Origin: Catonia carolina | Lineage: Eukaryota > Arthropoda > Insecta > Hemiptera > Achilidae | Direction: 5' to 3' | Length of the DNA: 64,000 nt | Assembly (NCBI GenBank): GCA_035578175.1 | Contig: JAQMRL010000003.1 | Span: forward strand, 103,652,969-103,716,968 | Shown here: one piece after another, positions 11,931 through 24,310 of the stretch | Position numbering within the stretch: the stretch's first letter is position 1 | Layout: each line of letters opens with the position of its first letter | Notes under the pieces: generated by a model | Told to the model about the DNA's origin: nothing | Databases searched by the model: none | The model's input: the letters and a program-made list of their open reading frames with translations, nothing else | Made by a program: the position numbers and the translations under genes

Positions 11931-13048
11931 GACAATGAATATTCTTAAGGTGCGTAGAGTTTTTCATTATAACAAAAATTGTTTTTTTTTCTTTAGGTCT
12001 ATTCATTAATTGAAAAACTGGTAAATTGGAATGAACATGAGAAGAATATTGTCAAAACAATTAAATTTATTATTCCGTAACGTTGAATTTTTAAGCGTAT
12101 TATAATAATTTTGAAAAATTGAAAACTTTGATACATTTCCTAACAATTTAAAATAATTTTGCTACTAGAATTTTCTGTAATTCGAAATAATGGAAGTGTA
12201 TTTTATGAACATGTAATTAGTGACAAAATGTTAGCGTAAATTGCTTGTTTTCATTAATTAATATTAATATATTGAAGACGAGTTTTTTGTGAGTTATTTG
12301 TTCACGCTTTAGTAATTATTGTTATTATCAATTTACCTATACGTTTATAAATGCGTTACGTTGTGTAAAAACTATATAGGCTATGTATTATTATTTTTGC
12401 ATGGTCATTCAGTTATGTATTGTTATATTAAGGTCGTCAGTTCGATTTCTGTCAATTTTTTTTAATTATTTGTAAAACAAGAACATTACATCAGTAAAAG
12501 TTTGCTCGAATGAATGAATCTTAACGTTGCTGAACGGTTCACGATATTTCTTAAATTGAATTGCCAGCACGGCTTGTTATCATTTTAATCAGTCTAAATG
12601 TTGGTTTATCTATAAAAACGTGTGCCGATAAAAATCGTTCTCTTAAAGATTTTTTAGTTTGATTGTTTTATACCTTCGTGTGTTTTGCAAAAACGAATAG
12701 TCTATCTTAAAACGGAAACGTGTAGTAGTTGGCATCGCCTAAAACTTCACGCGTCTGAACGTTTATACAGATAAACATAAATTTGTAAAAACAAATCGTA
12801 CGAATAAACATATTACCTAAATATATTTTCAAATTAACGATAAAGATGTTTATTTACTATTAAAATTCAGCGTAAAAGAGATTCTTTAGACTTACCAATT
12901 AAAATGCCGCCTACCTTACTCTTTGTGTAATAATAGTCACATTGTTTGTATACGAATGTATTGTATGTTCATTAAACTTGTTTGTACCCCGAAGGATATG
13001 GGTTAGACAATTTTAGAAAACCGATTTTTTTTAATATATTTGAGTTTT
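11931..13048. other. AT-rich stretch, nothing recognised
   Basis: No domain, RNA gene or repeat family was recognised. Confidence 0.45.
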
Positions 13049-13440
13049 GCCCATAACAGGCAAATAGAGTGATAAAATTATTTCCACTCGATCTGTTAGA
13101 TTCAGGGCTACAAAAAAATAGGTATGTTTCTTATCACATGGTCAGCCGACTATATTACTGAAGTATTTAAGAACAGAAGAGGTAGAGGTGTAAAATACAC
13201 TAGTCAGAGTTATCTCCTCGGAGTTTAATGAATTTCATTATAAAACCAGACACTTTGGTGAATAAAATGAAGATGTCATTTGCAGGGTAAAAAGTAGATG
13301 CTTTTCAGAAGGCCTGGTATGCTGATAAACAAACTTTTCAACTCAGTAAAGAAGGCAATTGTAAACCAACTATTTTTTCATTTTACTTAGTAAAGCCTTT
13401 AGAGGTTCAAACCAGCCTTTCGGCTGATGACCTCAAACAA
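13049..13440 (+). mobile_element. Family B SINE-like retroposon, full length
   Basis: Sense strand reads GCCCATAACAGGC at the 5' side and ends CAGCCTTTCGGCTGATGACC followed by an AAACAA tail. The terminal CAGCC...GGCTG pair forms a small hairpin, a common arrangement at the 3' end of LINE-mobilised SINEs. The short ORF content has no recognised domain. Confidence 0.75.
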
Positions 13441-14704
13441 GTTTTTGGGTCAGGAGTAATAATTAGGTAATTCACAAAGAAATCATATTTTCGTCTAGAA
13501 AAATTATTTTATCATATGGGCTGATAAAAAATAATAACAGAATACTAGTTTTTTTTTTGGAAAAAATTGGAAATTTTAATTTTGGATTTTTCCTAACGTT
13601 TGAGTATACACTACGGTTTAGCTCTGATACAGAATTGTTATGTCTTGTATCACCATCGACCCTTCTACTTAAGCGCTGTACTACCGGGCGCTCAACCAAT
13701 CCACCTTACGGTTAAAACGAGATCTTACGAATCCGGGACTCTGACAAACACCTATCGAGAAAAGATGATGTTTCCTCTGGATTACCAAACGTTATACTAT
13801 AATTACCAATGATACAGCTATGCCCTACTCTCAATGGTTTTCAACACCATGCTAGTTTATTTGTGCTATCAGAGCAAAATATAATCGGTCCTTTTCAGAG
13901 CCACCAACCTAATAATGTTTCAGACTGTGATTTCAATACTAAAATGTATTTTTGATCGTTTTGGACTACTAAGAGTTGATTGTACTACTCAATCATAGGT
14001 CCTGAGTTGATTTCTAGGTGGCTTATATGTCAAACTATTATTTGGCCTATTATTATACCGTTAACGTTCTGAAAATCCTAAATATCCGCCTACATCAAAT
14101 TAAAAATTTGACGCGACTCCAAACTGGAAACTTAGATTCAGATGTCCGAGTGAAATCAATGACAAGTATATTACAATCTCCTTTATTTAAATTCTATCCT
14201 CAATAAAACGAGTGGGTGTAATTTTTACAGGCTTAACTATCACATTCTGTTCATTTTGTAGGGTAAAATAAATAATGTTAAGAATCCAGAGAAAGTAAAT
14301 ATTTTGTAGTCTAGTGAATACACTTTTCTTTTAAGTAGGCTTGAATATAAGTTCATCTGTCCTATCGTTAACAATTAAAATTAGATTAAACGATTAAAAT
14401 ATAATAACGGTTCGTTTCACTTTCTTTGATTTACCTTTCGTATTTATTTATTTATAAATTTTATTAATTATAAACCTTAGTTTCATTAATTAATACTGTT
14501 TATTTTATTTTATATTTATTTAACGCCCTTTCACTCTAAGATGTTAATTCTCGCTAATCAGAAGTTCTTAATAATCGGTACAAGGTTGGATTAATGATAT
14601 TCATCGTACATAAATTATTTCTGAACTAGATTGTAAAGTAATATAATAATCTATATGTCTACATGCCAAAGTCCTCGATTTACTTGGCTGTAATTCTGTA
14701 AATT
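13441..14704. other. Nothing recognised
   Basis: ORFs at 13600-13812 and 14018-14206 have no recognisable domain. The segment at 13650-13740 is locally GC-richer but fits no RNA gene I can fold. Confidence 0.4.
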
Positions 14705-15012
14705 CCGAAACACCTAAAAAGCTGAAATTCCGTATGTTGTGTATTCTTACATCAAGTTTAACTTAAAAACTAACATCTTAATATAAAGAAGTTCTAAAAA
14801 TCGGCATGTTAGTTAATAAATAAGTTACTTGATAAATAAGAAAATAAAGCTTTTGCATATGAATCTTTTACTCCTAAATGATTTTTTTTTTAATTAGTAA
14901 TTCTCTACTTTCTCAAACACCTAGAGAGCTGAAGTTTGGTACGTTGTGTATTTTGACAGGTTGAATAGGAATACTAAGATCTTAATGTAAAGAAGTTCTA
15001 AAAAATACAAAT
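14705..15012. repeat. Imperfect direct repeat pair of about 95 bp
   Basis: Positions 14705-14800 and 14917-15012 share AAACACCTA.A.AGCTGAA, TTGTGTATT and AAAGAAGTTCTAAAAA in the same order, about 212 bp apart. A third, weaker copy may start near 15100. Origin is unknown. Confidence 0.55.
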
Positions 15013-16339
15013 TATTTTAAAGGTTTTCCATATAGATAATTTACTTCTAAATAATTTAAAAGGAATGTAATGTTCCTAAATTAATAAAAATTATTTCTAT
15101 ACCTTCCACAAAATATCGTAGCTCTGAAAACCCATCGCTTGTATTCTTAAAACTCGCCGCTTACGTGTCTCGGCCTCAGAGCGGTGGGTGGATCAGAATT
15201 CATTAGTAGATCAGAATCATGAAAGTGCGTGCGCTGCGCGCCCTCCACAAAGTGAGGTTCGGCCGCCAAAGGGGTTGGGTGGATCACAATTTTTTGAAAT
15301 TTGAAAGTTTAAAGATGAAGTTTGAAGTTTCAAAATTTTAACTTTTAATGTATGATACTTTGAGTTTTTTTGTTTTCTCATGCGACCGAAAATTCTCAGT
15401 GACAGCGATACTTCTTTCACTTGGGTTTCAAATTATACGATCTATTACTTAAAAAAGTAACAGATCAAAAACAAAATAAAGTTTACGGATGAAATGCAGA
15501 AATGGGTTATTAATATCGGAAGGAACTTCATAGAAGTGATAGTAAGTAAATAGGAAGTTATCTGTGAACTCACTACCATATTTTCCTGTAGTAAATAGTT
15601 TGAAAAATTATTGAACTAAATTTATACGTACTATACATGGTTTTTTAACGTAGTTGGGTATGTCAATTTTCATAGCCTTGGAAAACGGAATAAGTGTGAT
15701 AATAGAGATGATTGTTTATATAAAATTAATTAAATGTATGTATAACTTTTTTAAGTAAATAAAGTGTAAACTAGAAGACCAATCAATATACCTAAATTAA
15801 ATTAAATACCAAACTAAATCGGGAAAGCAATAAACTGATTTATTTAATAAAATTAATATTCCCATTGAGGATAATGATATGTTTAAAAGAAATAGTAGGC
15901 CTAACTGTTATACTGTTAAATAAATAGGTTTTCAGTCTCCAGCCCGATAAATTCTATAACATAGTTTCATAATATTTTGTGGTTTACGAGTATGTAAATC
16001 ACAAAAATAAATGTTACAATTTTATAAATTGTATCGATTCTTGAATATGACAGATTAACCTACTTCCTGAATGTTCTACATTTAATCCCGCTAATTTATA
16101 AATGTTAACCTCAAAGAGTTTTATTATTCATAACAAAAGTTGAGGTTATGGTGTACCAATACTGAATGAACAAAATCCTCATTCGTGCATGAAATTTGGG
16201 TTTTTTTGTATAAAACATCGTGTTTTTAATATAAAAGATGAGGAAAACTCTTTGTTAAATGTTGATTTAATAATCATGGATATAGAGTAGTAGCATGTCC
16301 TAAAAATTGGAGTGCACGTTTTAAATCATACATTTTTTC
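15013..16339. other. Mostly AT-rich, one GC-rich patch, nothing recognised
   Basis: A GC-rich patch at 15150-15290 contains a short minus-strand ORF (15217-15420) with no domain. The rest is AT-rich and featureless. Confidence 0.4.
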
Positions 16340-16382
16340 TCTTTAATTTGTGTACGTTGTAATCTGTTAATTTCAAGAATAA
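16340..16382 (-). repeat. Family C SINE 3' fragment
   Basis: 'TTTGTGTACGTTGTAATCTG' and flanking bases match the 3' part of the family C SINE at 10079-10125. Only about 40 bp remain. Confidence 0.5.
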
Positions 16383-16639
16383 TACTCGTATTATTATCAA
16401 AATAATAGTAATAGTATTTTACTGTAATCGTACTTGAAGAACAGTGTAAGTTTGCCAATCGATAAGCTACTTGCTGAGCCACTGTTGCTATTTTTTTTTT
16501 ATTGTGAAAACTGGTATTTTTTTATTTTATGTTCGGATATACCTTTTTTAAAAAAAAATTAAATACAACATTCATGCTAAAACCACGATAAACAATTTTT
16601 ACAGGCGGTCCCTCCAAGAGAACAAAGTTAACAAATATT

Positions 16640-17290
16640 TTGATTTTTTTTTTACCGAGGCGGCGAGAAAAATTCATGTTCACTCCCTCACGATGGGGGA
16701 AGTAGTGTTGGACTCAATTGAGGCGTCCTCGTCCAGCCCCAAGGAGGCCGCAACCGCCTTACCAACCAAAAACCCGCCGCCTGGCCACTTGATCCGACAT
16801 CAGCAAACAACCCTCCACCTCCCTCGGAACTGTTTATAATTATAATACTACAAGGGAAATGTTGTTTAGGTCATCAGCCGAAAGGCTGGTTTAAACCTAC
16901 AGAGGTTTTACTAAGTAAAACGAGGAGTGATGTGGTTTACCATTGCCTTCCTCACTGAATGGAAAAGTACGCTTATCAGCATGCCCCGGGCCCTCTGAAA
17001 AGCACATATTTTCCACTCTGTAAATGACACCTTCACTTCATTCACCACAGGGTCTGGCTGTATAATGAAATTCATTACTTTCAGAGAAGATAACTCTGAT
17101 TAGTGTCTTTTACACCTCTACCTCTTCTGCTCTTAAATGATTCAGTCATTTAGTTGGCTGACCATGTGAAAAGAAACAGATCTAATTATTTTAGCCCTGC
17201 AACGAACAGATTGAGTGTAAAAAATTTGACACTTCACCTGTCTGTAATGGGCAGACAAGGGAAATGGCGGGTTAATATTTTGATTATATT
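16640..17290 (-). mobile_element. LINE 3' UTR fragment interrupted by a family B SINE
   Basis: 16645-16860 matches the LINE 3' UTR at 1030-1245 at high identity, including CCGAGGCGGCGAGAAAA and CCTCCACCTCCCTCGGAACTG. The A tail (T run on plus) is at about 16643-16653. A family B element is inserted at 16861. The LINE sequence resumes after it at 17266 with GGCGGGTTAA. Confidence 0.75.
16861..17254 (-). mobile_element. Family B SINE-like retroposon with 11-bp TSD
   Basis: A 394-bp insertion flanked by perfect 11-bp duplications ACAAGGGAAAT (16850-16860 and 17255-17265). The comparison with the uninterrupted LINE copy at 1228-1240 fixes the boundaries. The plus strand begins GTTGTTTAGGTCATCAGCCG, so the element's 3' (AAC)n tail abuts the left TSD. 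Confidence 0.9.
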
Positions 17291-18310
17291 ATTGTTCTCA
17301 AAATTTTATTTTTAATTACACCTAATTTTTTCTCTAGTGCCCTTTGCTTGTACTAATACTGTATTGGCGTTAAATAATTAAAAGAAATTTAACGTAAAAG
17401 TATTACTGCAACCATACATGGTGCTCTCTAATGGAAGTTTTTCCTTTAAATTGATACGAGATTCATGCAAATCTACTAACGTATACTCAAGTTATGATTT
17501 CTTAAACTGGTGGCTGTATGGTACTACGATAGAAAATAGTTTTCTTTATTTAACAATGCCATTAACTAGTTGCAACAATTCTCAAGTGTGATTTAGTATG
17601 CACTTTTAATATGTTTAGTTTTGTAAGTACATATTAACCTTAACACAAATATAAACAGTAAGGAAATATTTAACAAATATTACTAGAGTATAATTACAAA
17701 AGAATGTTTAGAATGATAAAAACGTAATAAATTTAACATATTTTTTCTTTAATCTCTTTCATTAAAGATTATGTACCATAATAAAATAAATTAAAACATA
17801 AACGACCTCAAAAAAACACGATAAACACTTTTAAAAAGAAAAACATTTTATTTAGCACACCGTATAGATTATAATATGAAATTCATTTTTAAATTAAAAA
17901 AACAACATAGAAAATAAATTTTCTTTTTTATTGTGGTTTTTAACTCTTGCGGTTTCTATTTAACACCAAATTTGAATATTTTAATACCTAATTTTCTCTA
18001 TTATCTATAAAAATGATAAAAACTGTTCTGTGTTTAGAGAGGAACAACGGAAAAAATACATGGAACGTGTTATCCTTAAAGGTCGGTAATATCAAGCAGT
18101 AATTTTTTCATTAGTCCAACCCACTCCCTATTAATAGTAGACTATTGTCATTATCAACATCATTGTCATCTACCAACCCACAAAAAATATTAAATGGTAA
18201 GGAAAACCGCGCTAATTTTCTCTCGAATGATACATCAGTCAAATTTTTACAATACAGACCGCTTTATCCAAAACAAAATCGTATACTAGCCAATATACAA
18301 TAAAATCTAC
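17291..18310. other. AT-rich stretch, nothing recognised
   Basis: No coding motif, RNA gene or recognised repeat. Confidence 0.45.
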
Positions 18311-18925
18311 ACAACATAAAAACTATGGCGGGGCCAGTTACATTATAATGTATGGCAGCGAGGAATGGGTGCTTTGAAACAGTGAACGAAGCCAAGTCAG
18401 AGGTGCGGAAATTAAATTTCTGCGGGCAGTGAAGGACTGCACTCTTGAGGACAAGATCAGAAGTGACGTTATAAGGCAAGAGTTGCAATTATTGTGGAAA
18501 TTGAATTTCTTCGGGCAGTGAAAGGCTGCACTCTTGAGAGCAAGATCAGAAGTGACGTTATAAGGCAAGAATTGCAAATATTGCGGAAATTAAATTTCTG
18601 CGGGCAGTGAAGGACTGCACTCTTGAGAGCAAGATCAGAAGTGATGTTATAAGGCAAGAATTGCAAATATGGCGGAAATTAAATTTCTGCGGGCAGTGAA
18701 GGACTGCACTCTTGAGAGCAAGATCAGAAGTGACGTTATAAGGCAGGAGTTGCAAATATTGCGGAAATTAAATTTCTTTGGGCAGTGAAGGACTACACTC
18801 TTGAGGACAAGATCAGAAGTGACGTTATAAGGCAAAAGGTGCAAATATTGCGGAAATTAGATTTCTTCGGGCAGTGAAGGACGACCTTGTCCTTCTGATC
18901 TTGAGGACAAGATCAGAAGTGACAA
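18311..18925 (+). repeat. 89-bp minisatellite grown from a LINE RT fragment
   Basis: The start (about 18340-18490) translates on the plus strand as a LINE RT C-terminal stretch: MYGSEEWVL, then AEIKFLRAVKDCTLEDKIRSDV and IRQEL. From about 18400 an 89-bp unit containing this coding piece is repeated about six times with few differences. The phase is visible as minus-strand ORF starts stepping by exactly 89. As 89 is not a multiple of three, each unit shifts the RT frame, so the array cannot encode RT. The last unit has a small inverted duplication near 18890-18920. Confidence 0.85.
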
Positions 18926-19213
18926 AAGAAAATATTGTTGAAGCTACATTTTGAAAAAATTCCTGATTATTTATTTTCCGATTGTTGATAGGGCTTAATT
19001 TTTTCATATTTCGGTTTTTAACCTGCTTTGTCAATTAACTTAACGGGCTAGCCTTTGAAAGCATAGCAATAGAAAAATATATACTTACATTATAGTACTG
19101 TACATGTTTTATGATAGATAATAACACTGATGAATTTAGCTTTAATATATCTTAATTTTGTAATGTTCTTCTATTCCAATACGGTCAAGACATTTTTGTA
19201 ACAATACAAATAC

Positions 19214-19597
19214 CTGCCCATAACAGACAAGTCGAGTGTTAAATTAATTGCACTCTCAGTCTGTCAGTTCCAGGACTTCAAAAAATAGTTCTGTTTTTTA
19301 CTACATGGTCAGTCAATTAAATGACTGAATCATTTAAGAACAGAAGAGGTGAAAAAGCCACTAGTCAGAGTTATCGCCTCTGAGAGTAATGAATTTCATT
19401 ATACAGCCAGACCCTGTGGTGGATGAAGTGAAGGTGTCATTCGCAAGGTGAAAAAATATGCTTTTCAGAGGGCCTAGTATGCTGATAAGTATACTCTTTC
19501 AACTAAGTAAGAAAGACCATGGTGAACCACCTCACTCCTCGTTTTACGCAGTAAAACCGATAGAGGTCCAACCAGCCTTTCGGCTGATGACCTGAAC
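19214..19597 (+). mobile_element. Family B SINE-like retroposon, full length
   Basis: Sense strand begins CTGCCCATAACAG and ends CGGCTGATGACCTGAAC. Flanks ACAATACAAATAC (19201-19213) and ACAATAAAATAC (19598-19609) look like a target duplication with one base gained or lost. Confidence 0.8.
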
Positions 19598-19609
19598 ACA
19601 ATAAAATAC

Positions 19610-20619
19610 CAAGATACACTTATAAATATTAAATTAAATAGGTTTATTATTAAATTTTGTCTTACCATTGTAACCTGAAAATAGTAATATGAAATACAAA
19701 AAAAATACGTTATTGTCAGCATAAGTGATAAAATTTTACAGTAATATTAAGTCAGTAGAACTAATAAAACAAAAACAAAATATATTTTTTAATTAACTTA
19801 TTAAAGATAATATTTGAAATACTTTAGCTAAATATTTTTATACATTTTCTAAACAATTTTTTATTTTTATTTTTAATTGCGTCCTGAAATAAATAACACG
19901 GTAAATTTAGAATAAACCAAAACAGAAACTGGTTTTAAAAACTAACGGAGTCATGTCGAATAGCGCCTAGCAATATTTCAAAACAATTTAACTATTTAGT
20001 GTGCATCATCAACAAACACCGGTTCAATTATAAAAGGAGTCATGAAATTTAATTACTTAAAAAATTGACCTTGTTATTTTTATTACTTGATTAGATGATT
20101 CATTTTTAGTAACTTTTAATAGATATTAATAAAAATGTAGGCCTATTATTAAATTTAAATTAAATCGTTCTTTTATTTGAAGTAAATTGAAAACTGTCAT
20201 AAAAAATAATTGTCTACTTGTATTTAGTTAATAACGTTTAATTTTGAAACATTATTTATTAATTAATTTTCTATAATTATAACCTGGATATTTTATTATT
20301 AGCTTTATCTTTAATCGTGAACTCTATACACAATGTTAACAACCACCCAATTATTCGCTGGTTTCTTGGCTTGTGTGGTATTTAATACCATTTTCTTAGC
20401 TTTATATCAAGTACCAAGTTAGTCGCTCAACCGGTGTAACTTTACTTCTTGTAGCAACCACCAGCTTCTGACTAGTCTTCTCGGTGAGCAAACCTTGTTA
20501 GTAAACACAATTTAACGGTAATATTTTCGTTTGCTCCCTAATTTACTTTAAATTCTCTATGTTTCTCTTTAAATGGGATGTCAATAATTTCCTGGAACTT
20601 CACAGTTTAAAAATATTGA
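19610..20619. other. AT-rich stretch, nothing recognised
   Basis: No domain or repeat family was recognised. Short ORFs are low-complexity. Confidence 0.45.
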
Positions 20620-20955
20620 TACATTCAAGATTATCATTATGGTTTACGACAATTCAGCCGCCACCTGTAACTGTTCGACTTCCATTCCTTCCACGGTTGA
20701 CCAACATCTCTTTTTCTCCCTGGTGTATATTGCCACGCTTGCGATGGCAAACGAGTCGCAGCTATACGCAAGTGATAAGCTTTTCAATTTTTCTTGCACT
20801 GCTTGAAGGTGTTACAATGAGCTATGGTTTTATATCAACGTTTCTCATATGGTCTCTCCTTGTACAACTTTTTAAACATCTCAAAAACCTCATCTCAGCC
20901 GGACATGAGTGTGAAACGCGTACTCTCTACTGTAGATCCATACTTCATTAACATA
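20620..20955 (-). pseudogene. LINE RT C-terminal remnant
   Basis: The minus strand gives a LRC.KSCTRRDHMRN.DI segment, then after frame changes ATRLPSQAWQYT and KRDVGQPWKEWK, and ends in a double stop. This is the tail region of an arthropod non-LTR RT. The plus-strand ORF of 130 codons at 20559-20951 is the shadow of this fragment. Confidence 0.65.
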
Positions 20956-21097
20956 TAAAGATACAAGCACAGCTGATATTTGATAAAATTTCAATCGAGT
21001 GTCCCTCGTAATTTTTTGTTTAAAAAAACTATTCATGGCATCACAAATAGACATTGTGCTCCAGATCCTGGAGAAGGTTCAACGTTTTCAGTATATT

Positions 21098-21398
21098 TGA
21101 TCTAGAGGTAAAGTCGTCGCCGCGAGTCAGCGGTTTAATAGCTGATTTTCGGAGACGAAGGTTCCTGGTTCAGATCCTAGAAAAAGTAGTTACATGTATA
21201 TGGATTTGAATATTAAACCGGTGTACTTTAATTTACCGGTGTACTTTAATGGTTGGGGTTCAATTGACCATATTCTCTCAGGAACGGTCGGCCTGGGTCT
21301 GTACATGACTATACCTCGTATACACGTCATTGGATCTCACGGGGTTGCTTATTGTTCTGAATTGAACAGATTGCAACGTACACACATTAGAGATTAAA
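21098..21398 (+). mobile_element. Family C tRNA-derived SINE
   Basis: Begins at a box A-like GATCTAGAGGT and includes a box B-like GGTTCAGATCC. It carries the family body with GGTTGGGGTTCAATT and ends CACATTAGAGATTAAAAAAT. A short GTGTACTTTAA segment is duplicated in tandem near 21220-21250. The first bases of the tRNA head are missing. Confidence 0.8.
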
Positions 21399-21436
21399 AA
21401 ATATTCAAGCAAAAGCAATAGCTTACCAAGGTAATG

Positions 21437-21817
21437 TTTTACTTTCTCTTGCCTGTATGAATATATAGGAAGGAAAGTATTGTTTTCATGTAGATTTTTT
21501 GAAATCGAGTTTTCACCTTCAATTTACGACAAAAGTGTACAATCAAATTTATAGGAAATTAACAGATCTACTTTTCGTTAAAGCATTTTTCTCTACAGAG
21601 CCTAGTTTAGCGTGAAAGAGTGATTTTCCGTATTTTTAAGCAAAATTGAGGTTAATTTTCATTTTGCGTCTTTCACTCATGATTAAAATAAGGTTATGTT
21701 TTTTGAAGTTAGTATTTTTGTTTATTTCTAATGTTTTATTACTAATATTAGGCAATATTGGTCATTATTCGCATTGGCAAGAGAAAGTTGTGTGAGTGTT
21801 TCACACCAGATTTTTTT
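21437..21817 (+). repeat. Family A repeat, internally deleted
   Basis: Both termini are present, but sequence jumps from GAGTTTTCACC (about 21517) to the ACGACAAAAGTG module (about 21527), removing some 510 bp. It is a natural deletion derivative of the family. Confidence 0.8.
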
Positions 21818-22914
21818 CTAAATTAAAAACAGTTTAGAAAGACTAGTTTGAAAGATTTGTAGTTTACATCCAATACCAGAAGTTAGTGTATATGTCATTT
21901 AAATAACGATATAATGCTTATATGACTTGTTAAGTGTTAAATAGACTATTTCTTCCAAGTTGAAATTTGCTGACTTTTAGAAAATTTGACTATTCTAAAA
22001 AACTTAAATAAGTTTCAATAAACTAAAAACTAATAATTTTAATTAATAAACTAAAAACTTAATAAACTAAATAATATTTTAGTAACTTTGTTTTGTATAG
22101 CGGGTATGCAATGGTGAGCAAAACATGTTAATTCATGTAGGTAAGCTACTCTTCCAGAAATTAAAAACATTTTTTTGCATTAAAGCTATTTTCTGTAAAT
22201 AACTACTTATTTTACCACTAAATTGTTTGTAATTTCGTTTAAATAAACTACAGTACTGTTAACTTTTTAAATGAAGTATTAAAGCAACTGGTTAGAAAAT
22301 ACGGTATTTAAATTTAAGTTAACTTACATACTGTATGTAATATATTTGCTATTAAAGAATCGATTACACATAACCATCGATCCTGTACCTACTGTAATCT
22401 ATTCGATTATCTTACTAGTAGGGCGCGTTCAACCACGACTAATAACAAATTTCAACGATGATGATGATTATTATTACAGTGGTTTTTCACGAGAATGTAA
22501 TTGTACATGTAAGTTATTCATACACATTTACATAAATGTTTCATATTTTATGCACAAGGTGATGAAAAAGTAAGTCTACGGGAAACTAAAAGGTATATGA
22601 ATTATTTTTAATAAATTTAATATGAAAGTTGCTTGTAGTTCTGTTTGTAACACATACACATACGGTGCACTAGATATCGTCGTAGGAGGAGGCAAGTGGA
22701 AGTGTGAGGAGACCGTCAAAAATTTATTAGAAGTAATTTATTATTGGCAGAATTATAATAAGACTGTCCATTCATATTTCATCAGATCGTCCAGTTTGCT
22801 CTTAATTTCGTAATGTAGAAGTTAAAATTTTAACAAACCATTCTTTAGAATCGTGTAGAACTTCATTCTAAGATAAAGGTTATATTCATATTTCTAAACG
22901 TAATCATAATTTTT
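21818..22914. other. AT-rich stretch, nothing recognised
   Basis: No domain, RNA gene or known repeat. A short GATGATGATGATTATTATTA tract lies near 22457. Confidence 0.4.
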
Positions 22915-23379
22915 TTTTTCTTAGCCCTTTTTACAAAGCTAAAATATTAGCTATGTAGGCCTCTTCATGACTCCTCCACTCTTCTCCGTCCTGCGCCGTC
23001 CTCCTCCAGCTCCCTCCAGCGGTTCTCTTTATGTCGTCCTCCCATCTTCTCTCCGGCCTTCCCCTTGATCTTCTTCCATCATATGGTCGCCAATCAAGGA
23101 TCCTCCTTGCCCATCTCTCTGGTTCCATTCTCGCCACGCGACCCGCCCATCTCCATTTGCCTCTAGCCATCGCCCTGCCAACATCCTCCAGGCCAGTCTG
23201 GGATCTTATCCATTCATTCCTCTTTCTATCTCTCAGCCTGACTCCCAGAATAGATCTTTCCATAGCTCTCTGCGTTTTTTGCATTTGGTATACAATCTCT
23301 TTTGTCAGCGGCCACGTTTCTGAACCATATATCATTACTGGAGTGATACACTGATTGAAGATCCTAGCTATATTTATAT
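22915..23379 (-). pseudogene. RTE-like LINE RT C-terminal fragment
   Basis: A 134-codon minus-strand open frame begins MIYGSETWPLTK and runs through ILGVRLRDRKRNEWIRS. The conserved KWRWAGRVARM, WRPYDGRRSRGRP and RRWEDDI motifs follow, then a terminal EEAYIANI. This order matches the C-terminus of RTE-type non-LTR retrotransposons. Sequence upstream (to about 23379) still reads as RT. The RT core with the catalytic YADD-type motif is absent, so it is 5'-truncated. It ends in an A-rich tail (T run at 22910-22920 on plus). The uninterrupted frame suggests a fairly recent insertion. Confidence 0.85.
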
Positions 23380-24310
23380 TTTTACTTTCTCTTGCCTATT
23401 TGAATATATATGAAGGAAAAAATGTTTTTTTTTTTCATTTCGAATTTTCGAAATCGAGTTTTCACCGGATCACCACGTTTTCATACCCTCTGAACCAAAA
23501 AAACATGTTTTTAGCGGTTGGTCTGTGTGTGTGTGTGAACGGAATATCTCAAGAACGGAACATTGTACAAACTTGAAACTTGAAAATTAAGTTAGATACC
23601 ACTAGAGGACCCGACACGAACATTTTCATCAAAATCGGTCTACCGGAAGCAGTAGTTTATTCGTGTAATTTTCACCTTTTTACGAGTTTCTCAAAAACGG
23701 CTCCTACAATTTTTTTTTAAAATCGCCTCATTTACTACATTTTTTATGCTCTACAAGATAGGGTAGGCGCCGTGTCTGCTGAAATTCTTAATGAGACTGT
23801 TTTCGTAAAAAAATTGTTTTTTTAAGATTACGACTTTAATATGCATTTTAGCCCGAAAATGTATACTAATAAAAGTTGTAAAGAATTTAAAATTCTACAA
23901 CTTTTTTTGTATAACGCTTAGTTTAGCGGTAATTAGCGATTTTCTGTTTTTTTCTCACGAAATCGTGTAAAAAATCGATTTTTTTAAAGATTTCAGCCTT
24001 ATTATGCATTTTACGACAAAAAAAGCTTTTAATAAAATTTATAGGAAATTAAAAGATCAATAATTTTTATTTAGACCATTTTTCTTTACAGAGCCTAGTT
24101 TAGCGTGAAAGAGTGATTCTCCGTATTTTTAAGCTAAACTAAGGTTGATCTTCACTTTACCTCTTTCACTCATGATTAAAATAAGATTATGTTTTTTGAG
24201 GTTAGTTTTTTTGTTTATTTTTAATATTTTATTACTAATCTTAGGTTATATTATTAATTATTTGCATTGGCAAGAGAAATTTCTGTGAGTGTTTCACACC
24301 AAATTTTTTT
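23380..24310 (+). repeat. Family A repeat, full length
   Basis: Begins TTTTTACTTTCTCTTGCC at the 5' break of the RTE-like fragment and ends CACACCAAATTTTTT. It includes the (GT)n tract near 23523-23536, the GACACGAACATTTTCATC segment and both internal modules. Confidence 0.85.

Noticed and set aside
11743..12006. Coding potential in family A (similar short peptides in several copies)
   Set aside because: The same peptides recur only because the repeat DNA is shared. Frames break at different points in each copy and no domain is visible.
20559..20951. 130-codon plus-strand ORF as a host membrane protein
   Set aside because: The opposite strand reads as a LINE RT C-terminus with recognisable motifs; the plus-strand frame is its shadow.
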